DNA of 64,000 nt from Microthyrium microscopicum. Its lineage: Eukaryota > Ascomycota > Dothideomycetes > Microthyriales > Microthyriaceae. The stretch covers positions 1,498,814 to 1,562,813 of the forward strand of contig MU004240.1 in the NCBI GenBank assembly GCA_010405405.1. Direction: 5' to 3'. The translations under genes and the position numbers were made by a program. Below, piece by piece: positions 54,645 through 64,000 of this stretch. Below the pieces are notes generated by a model. The model was given only the letters and a program-made list of their open reading frames with translations. It was not told the origin of the DNA and did not search any database. Each line of letters opens with the position of its first letter. Positions within the stretch are counted from its first letter, which is position 1.

Positions 54645-57349
54645 CTATGCTTGAATAGCTCGCCCCAACGCACCACCTGTAAAGCCCTGTCCTCCTCGTG
54701 GTCGACCGCCCTCACCGCCGCCCTGTCCACCTCTCGCACCACCACGGCCACGTCCACCGCGTCCACCACCGCGACCGCCTCTGCCACCTGGATTTCGTTC
54801 AAAGGCATTCGCCGTACCTTGTGTACGTTGCTCCAGTACCTTCTCGTTACTCTCAATGAGACCACTGGCCTTGTCACTAAGCGCCAAAGCAAGCGTTTGC
54901 AATCTCGAAAGACCGACACCCTTGCGGAAGATGATCGAGCTAGATACTTGATCGAGAGCGGCAGAAAGTTCTTCATGTGCAATCATCTTTGAGACAACAG
55001 CAGCGACCTTGCGTTGCGAGAGCTCAAACATGGAGCAGAGCGTGTCCATGGACAGCGTGTCGTAATATGGAGCGTAGGTGAAGAGGTAAGTGCGTAGTCC
55101 CTCGACTTGGATCTGGTCGGTGAGCATAGTCTTGATCTCAGTGGCTTGGGGGAGAAGTTCCCAAATCTTGATGGCTTCAATGAATGTGGCGCTCTTTTTC
55201 CAGTCGCCAGCAGCAAGTGCTTTGGCGGCTTGGAGGACATGGTCACTGTATTTGTGTTAGTTCGGATTGAGAAAGGGAAGAAAGTCTTGTCTTACCGAGT
55301 GTTCTCTGGGGGACCGGCAAAGATTGCTCGCTCATGGTATTCCAATAATCGTCGGAATTGCTTGCTGATGACACGTTTCTTGGACTCTGGGGAGCTTCCA
55401 ACTTGGGCTAATAGGGGGATTTCGAGCAACATACTGCTCGTGAGATAGATAGTCTCTAGCAGTTCGAGGTTGATGTGCATGTGGAATGGATAGAGGCGTT
55501 GTTTCTCTAATCGTTCTTGATCTGGAGAGATTTGGCTATATCGTTGTAGCTGAACACCTTGAGCCAAGAGTTCTTTTTGACGGTTAGAACCACAGATTTC
55601 TTGGAGGGTGTACTGGGAATCGGAGATCAACCCCTTGCGGAAAGCAGCCATGCCAATTTGCACAAGTGCTCGGTTGAAGAGTACTTGTGTGGGTGTGTCG
55701 AAAGCATTGATAGATTCTGAAAGATGGGACATGAGCGCGTAATCGCGAGCTTCGTAGTACTTGTCATGGAGAGCAAGCCAGTAAATTTGGCAAAGCATGG
55801 CTCGAGCCCGTTGTGTGGCATCTCCATCATTGAAGATGTGGTTGCAGAGAATTTTCATCAATAGATCTGGTTCCTTTGGTCCCTCTCGAGGGGTGATAGT
55901 GCTGTCTAGTGATGAGGGCATTTCCTTCCATGTGTTCTCTTCAAGGATGTTGACAACTTGAGTTGGCTTGAAGTAGAGATGTTCAATACGGCGAGAGATG
56001 ATGCGGTTGAGAATGACCTTTTCAGTCTCAATCTTTGCCTTGTTGATAAGTTCTTCTTGATAAAGCTGAGCGCGGACGATGCTAGTGTATAGTTGAGCCT
56101 CATCCCGAAGACGATCGATATATTCTGGTGTATGTGGATCGATGTTTTGAAGACTTCGAGTGAGTTCGTCATCAAGACGTTCGGCGAATGATGATGCACT
56201 TCCCGGAATCTTGAATAAGCCTTCCTCGGGTATTGTCGGGAGCTTTTCATCGTCTTCCCACTCTTCGGCTCCTTCTACAACGACGATGTTGGTGGCAGCC
56301 TCAAGAATTTCGAACAGCTTCTGCAATTCTTGCTGCGCTGCTTTCCAATGGGCAATGTCAAGAGCAACGCCGGTCGTCGAGGTAGTATCGAAACGGGCTG
56401 ATATTAACGAGATCAATACTCGAATGCGTTGGTAGTCCACAGTTGCGACATCGAGAAGCTTTTCCAGGATGCGAATTTGTTCTGCTCGATCGGTACCTTT
56501 TCGTCCACGACTTTCGCTGATTTGTCGAAGATCTAGAAAAACAATTAGAGTTTGGTCATAGACAGTATCACAAGGAAACTCACTCTTGAGTACGGACTCG
56601 GTGGTATATGAAAGGGCTTTGCCGTCACGACCCACTGTCTCGAAGCCATCATCATCATCGCCAGCAGTATTGTTGATAGCCTCAAACTCAATACGCTTAG
56701 CTTTGGTCTTGGTCTTCTCAACAACAGTGACAGTCTCCTCTTTCATGAAATCATCAGGATCCGCCCGATATTTATCCACATCCGTCTGATATGGCTCTTC
56801 CTTGACCAACTTGCGCACCTTCTGCCGCACCGCATTCAGACCACGTTGTTGTACCGCATTCGCCTTCTTTGGTGCCGCTTTTTGCTTCTCGTAAGCCTCA
56901 TTCGAAGCCGTCTCCAGATCCGCTAGCGTCTTTGTATATAGCTTGGGCACCTTTCCATCCAGGATCTTGCTCAAGTTGGGTACCAGGCGAGTCAACTTGT
57001 CGAATTCGGAGCTAGTAACAGCCCAATCGCCAATCTTGACAGCGTTGTCAATCATCTTGATAACAGCTTCAGCCTCCTCGAACCGCTTGTCCTTGGCGCT
57101 GCGGACAACTGTCGCCTTCTCGCTGCCAGAATCAGAGTCATCGTCAGAGTCGTCCGAGTCGCCGCCTTTCAAGAAGAAGTTGGCGTCACCAGAGGCATCC
57201 GAGTCTCCGTCGCCGCTGGCATCTTCGCCCTCGCCCTCCTCAGATCCCTCTTCTGAGGAGGATTCATCTTCAGAGTTGGAGTATAGTTCTTGTTCGTCGG
57301 ATTCGGACTCGCTCGAGTCGGAGTTGGCTGCGAAAAATCGGGAAGACAT
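54645..57349 (-). CDS. nip1: Translation initiation factor eIF3 subunit C (Nip1)
   Basis: Exons are 56584-57349, 55296-56532 and 54645-55245, giving 867 residues. Introns are 51 and 50 bp. The N-terminus is highly acidic and Ser-rich ([20 protein letters not shown]), the part that contacts eIF1 and eIF5. The core reads [39 protein letters not shown], and later [21 protein letters not shown] and a PCI domain (~630-800: [38 protein letters not shown]). The tail is rich in RGG repeats ([14 protein letters not shown]), likely arginine-methylated. It acts in the cytosolic eIF3 complex that recruits the 40S subunit. The first intron is a multiple of three without a stop, so unspliced RNA stays in frame. 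Removing it restores the conserved VLKNLRQI. Confidence 0.96.
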
Positions 57350-58265
57350 GATTGCGGTTTTTTCTCAATGTCAGGATCGAGATTGTTGACCAAAGGAATG
57401 GAGGGGTGAGCGGGTGAGCGATTGGTTTGTGGTGACTGTCCTGTTGGTGGTATATTTTGTCCCAGCAAGTGCGCAAGGTGTGGAGGGGGTTGCGGCCTAA
57501 GGCTGTAGGGCATTAACTAAATTTCAATGTTGCACGAGCCCCCTAACAAAGCCCCCCCTCCAATTGCGACTCCATCCTGTCTGAAGGTATGAGTCTCTTC
57601 ACTCTTACGGATTGAAGTTACACCTTTCAAAAATAATGATTCTAGCGTAGCAGAATGATGCATGTTAGAAGTAATTTGTCACAATAGCCGGTATGTCGGG
57701 GAGATTCAAGCTGTAGAGTAATCCATTTGTAATAAGAGTGAAAGCCTTTGAAGTCTACCAGGTGTGCCAGGCAAGTAGACATTCACGATTCACGAACAAT
57801 CTTTAAACCTCCATCGGTATCTACGATTCTACAATGTCAACCTTCAATATTGGAGATGTCGGCGTGTATTGATGCCGACATTTTGACTGAGGTCGCCGGG
57901 TCGGCGATGTGGCGCGTCATAATATTTGAGCCCTGGAGAATTTCCAGGGGTATGAACGCCGAATTAGCAATTGCTTACAGATCCGAACAACAACAACATC
58001 AGGATCTCGAGTCTAGCGCAAGATATTCGAAATCAAGGCACAACTATGTATATTCCTTTTGAATAGATTGTTAACAATGGATCGTATAAGAAGTACCAAA
58101 GATCGCTGGAAAAGTGAACATCATCACCATCAAATCATCCACATACCAGTACAAAAGCATCAAAGCATCAAAAGCATCAAACTTCAAGCATCAACCTCTA
58201 GACAATAACATACACAATCTCATACCCTTCACACTCAAATATCTATAAATCGTACCAAAAGCACC
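57350..58265. other. Divergent intergenic region, no gene seen
   Basis: This 916-bp region lies between eIF3c and the thioredoxin-fold gene. Sequence before 58265 is rich in CATCAAA/CATCAA runs, probably leader sequence. An ORF at 57748-58062 has no support. Confidence 0.55.
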
Positions 58266-58896
58266 ATGTCCGACCACAACGACAACACAACCACCCAACT
58301 AACCCAATTCCACGAAACCCTCACCACCAACAAATTCCTCTTCGTAGTTTGTCCGTACCCCCTAAAACCTCCTGCCATCCAACCACCAAACTAACAATTT
58401 CCCAGTCTACCGCGGCCACTGGTGTCCATTCTGTCAAGGCTATCTCAAAACCCTCGAAACTCTCCTCCCATCCATCACAACAGCAGGCGGTAAAGTCCTC
58501 GCCATAACAGCAGAAATCGGCCATGAAGACGCAATGCGCGCCTCAACAGGATATACCGGCACCATGATTTCAGACCCAACAAACTCCATCGCCGCAGCGC
58601 TAAAAGCGCAGGGAAAGCTTGATGTTGCGATTACAGATAATACGCTTACGAAGACGAAGGGGTATGAGCATGGTATGGCACAGCCTGCGATCTTGATCAT
58701 CCAGCAGGATGGGACTGTGCTATACGATTGGGCGATTGTACCAGCGGTGATGAACTTGGGAGGCGCGAAAGATCGGCCGGATTTGGTGCAGGTGTGGGAG
58801 AATGCTGAGGCGAAGATGGAGGGAAAGAAGGAGGTGCATAGTGCGTATAAGCTGCAAACTTTTGGACAGACGATTTGGAGCAAGATTTTTGGTTGA
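58266..58896 (+). CDS. Peroxiredoxin-like (AhpC/TSA) thioredoxin-fold protein
   Basis: Exons are 58266-58350 and 58406-58896, giving 191 residues. The intron (55 bp) starts GTCCGT, a weak donor, and has an ACTAAC branch and CAG end. Splicing creates FVVFYRGHWCPFCQGYLKTL, in which Cys35 and Cys38 form a CxxC pair at the position of the peroxidatic Cys of AhpC/TSA proteins. Later segments are GGKVLAITAE, ISDPTNSIAAAL and PAILIIQQDGTVLYDW, the usual thioredoxin-fold beta strands. There is no targeting signal, so it is probably cytosolic. A peroxide- or disulfide-reducing role is expected, but the substrate is unknown. Without the intron the CxxC motif cannot be joined to a start codon, which supports the model. 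Confidence 0.85.
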
Positions 58897-59895
58897 TGGG
58901 TAGTGGGCTTAGAGACTTGAGAGTTTTGCTTTTTTCACGATATATACCATTAATGATTACAAGATTTTATGCTGTTTTAAGGTCCCGGTCACGATGTATC
59001 GTGCGGAACATCTCACTACAAGTCCCCTCTACCCATACAAGAAGATACAGGAATTGCCCTCACGCTATCCGGATCAGTGATCCATTATCATACTGCCTTG
59101 CAAGCCAGCAAGACACAACTTCAAAATATTCATGGCAGTCTGCATTCAGTCGAGCATATTCATTATTTGGTAATTTATGGCAGAAAGTTGAATTTGATGT
59201 GGATTTATAATAATGATGTTGAGCATGCGATGGATGATATGGATTTGTGCGGACATAGAGTTCGGTTGAGCGTGTACATATCAAGTGAAAAATAAGAGAA
59301 CATCGATAGCTGAGGGCAAGATCTCTAAACCATTTGAGACTTGTGGAGCGATCAGCTCTACACAATTCCAGTCACGCCTATGCGATGGCAGATGATTTCT
59401 GAGAAGTATAGTCAGTGGTCGAAATATGTGATTCAATTGCAAACTAGAACTCAAGCCTCCAATTCCAGCCCACCCCTGTGGTTCACCTAGCCATCCAGCC
59501 GTCCAGACATACACAGTAACTCGTCAACTATGTCCATTCAAGAATCTTCCGTCTCGACTGCCCCTTACCCGTACTCCATACATATCTCGTCGTACATTCC
59601 ATGCTGCCAGTGCCTGCAAACTTGACCTGTGGCTGGTTCAAGGATCAGGCTACAAGTTTGTGTCCCTGGTATGTCAAAGTCTAATACGCCGCGGTCGAGG
59701 GCATTCTATTAGGCATGTGTGCTGGGCCTCTCCAATTGGCACCGTCCAGGAGTTCAATGCCAGCTTCAATAATTTCGGCGACATATGCAGACATTCTTTC
59801 GACTCCTAGCGCTCCTTGAATGACAAGGGAAATCAAGAACTTTTGTGAAAATATGTTCCAATATGCTTTCAACTAGCAGGATATCGTAAAAGGGC
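58897..59895. other. Convergent 3' intergenic region, no gene seen
   Basis: This is a 999-bp gap between the thioredoxin-fold gene and yak1. Short chance ORFs only. Confidence 0.6.
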
Positions 59896-62919
<3,024 letters not shown>

Positions 62920-64000
62920 GATCTCGCGGCTGCCAGACACAGAGCTGCTTTGGGCAGCAGCAGGAGCAGGAGTGAGGGTTGGGCGCCTAACTGTAAAGGC
63001 TGAGAAGTGAATGAATATGGTACCGACGGTCTAGAGCATGTCGATAAGAAGGGAGGAGAAGAGGGAGTAGTGGTGTAGGGATGGAGTGCGGCGTAGTCGA
63101 GGAGGACGGGAAGTTGGTAACGGGTTGTTGTCAGCACAGGTGGAAGGTGAGTAGCATGCGGCAGTCGGCAGGGTGCAGGAGCACATGCAGACGACAGTGC
63201 GGAAGGAGCTGACGATGGATATGGCAGGTACGAAATAGATAATGAAGAATGAAGAGATTGTGGGTGACGAAGAAGAAGAGGGGATGATGCAGAGCAGCAG
63301 TGAGCACAAAAGAAGTTACAAGGTGTAGGGCTGTAGTCTGTAGATGATGTGCTGCAGCTAGACGTAGTGGAGCAGAGTCTGAGAAATTGATGAGGTCGGT
63401 GGTTCTGGTGGATTGCGGATGGAAAGACGACTGCCAAAATTGCATTGCCCAGTCCAGGCCAGACGAGAAACTCCAGTCGCTAATCTTGGTGTCTGACTGC
63501 CAACAACACTCACTCCAACCATATCACCATCAATAGCCAATTATTGTTACAAGTCCCTGATGACCCAGTACAACCTTTTTGTGTCACTTTAACAAGCTTT
63601 ATTCTCGCTCTAATCCATTGAAATTTGAGGCATAATCATTGTCATCGATGATAGTGAAATTCTTCTGCTGGCAACGATGCGCATGACGAGCCGCAAGCTG
63701 CGATTGAGACATACTTTTGCCAGCTCACCATTGATTGATTTTACTAGTAGTTTTATTTGATCCTGCTGGCTGAGTAGGAACAAAATCAGACATACACAAA
63801 TCGTCGTACTAGAAAGTCTATAATTCCCCATTGATTCACGCGCGTCACATTCCGTCATCAAAACACGGTCCACAAAACATTACGACTCGCTTTTGATATC
63901 TCCTTCATTCCATCCAACCTGTGTAGATTCGAAGGCTTATCTTTGATACCTTTCAATCATCTACGCCTGGCTTATTTTTGCGGCAAATGATGCTGCTGCT
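62920..64000. other. Upstream region of yak1 to window edge
   Basis: This 1,081-bp stretch contains purine-rich low-complexity sequence (63030-63300) likely to be yak1 leader or promoter. Overlapping minus-strand ORFs here are Ser/His/Leu-rich chance frames over CT-rich sequence. No neighbouring gene can be recognised before the edge. Confidence 0.5.

Overview
The window is nuclear DNA of a filamentous ascomycete (Pezizomycotina). The gene set, introns of mostly 45-60 bp with GTAAGT-like donors and CTAAC-like branch sites, and a transposon showing the C-to-T signature of repeat-induced point mutation (RIP) all support this. A Leotiomycetes-like fungus is a reasonable but unproven guess. Exon models were built by hand from splice signals, reading frame and family motifs. 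For every multi-exon model I checked that the exon lengths sum to a whole number of codons.

Layout, left to right. A Hos3-type histone deacetylase runs off the left edge (minus). It is followed by a secreted berberine-bridge-type flavin oxidase (plus) and a pyridoxal-reductase-like aldo/keto reductase (minus) that is split by a 3,014-bp Mutator-like DNA transposon. Next come a GH92 mannosidase (minus), prefoldin subunit 4, an MFS exporter and a secreted Ser/Thr-rich, Cys-rich protein (all plus). A 165-bp MITE and three Gcn4/CpcA boxes lie upstream of acetolactate synthase ILV2 (plus). These are followed by an unusual Rab GTPase and a coiled-coil protein (minus), an HSPA12-like Hsp70 and Nse1 (plus), and Sip5, a flavocytochrome-b2-like lactate dehydrogenase and a rhodanese-PTP phosphatase (minus).

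A gene-poor stretch (about 41-48.7 kb) then carries a small secreted Cys protein and a tandem-repeat protein, both lineage-specific in appearance. The right third is conserved housekeeping: a hyaluronan-synthase-like GT2, an HMT1-type ABC transporter, eIF3c, a thioredoxin-fold protein and the kinase Yak1.

The genes do not form one pathway or a biosynthetic cluster. The main signals are the transposon-split reductase, the RIP-dead element with near-intact ends, the perfect-TIR MITE next to ILV2, the amino-acid-control boxes of ILV2, and the two lineage-specific proteins. I found no rRNA, tRNA, CRISPR array, LTR element or virus-derived element that I could support.
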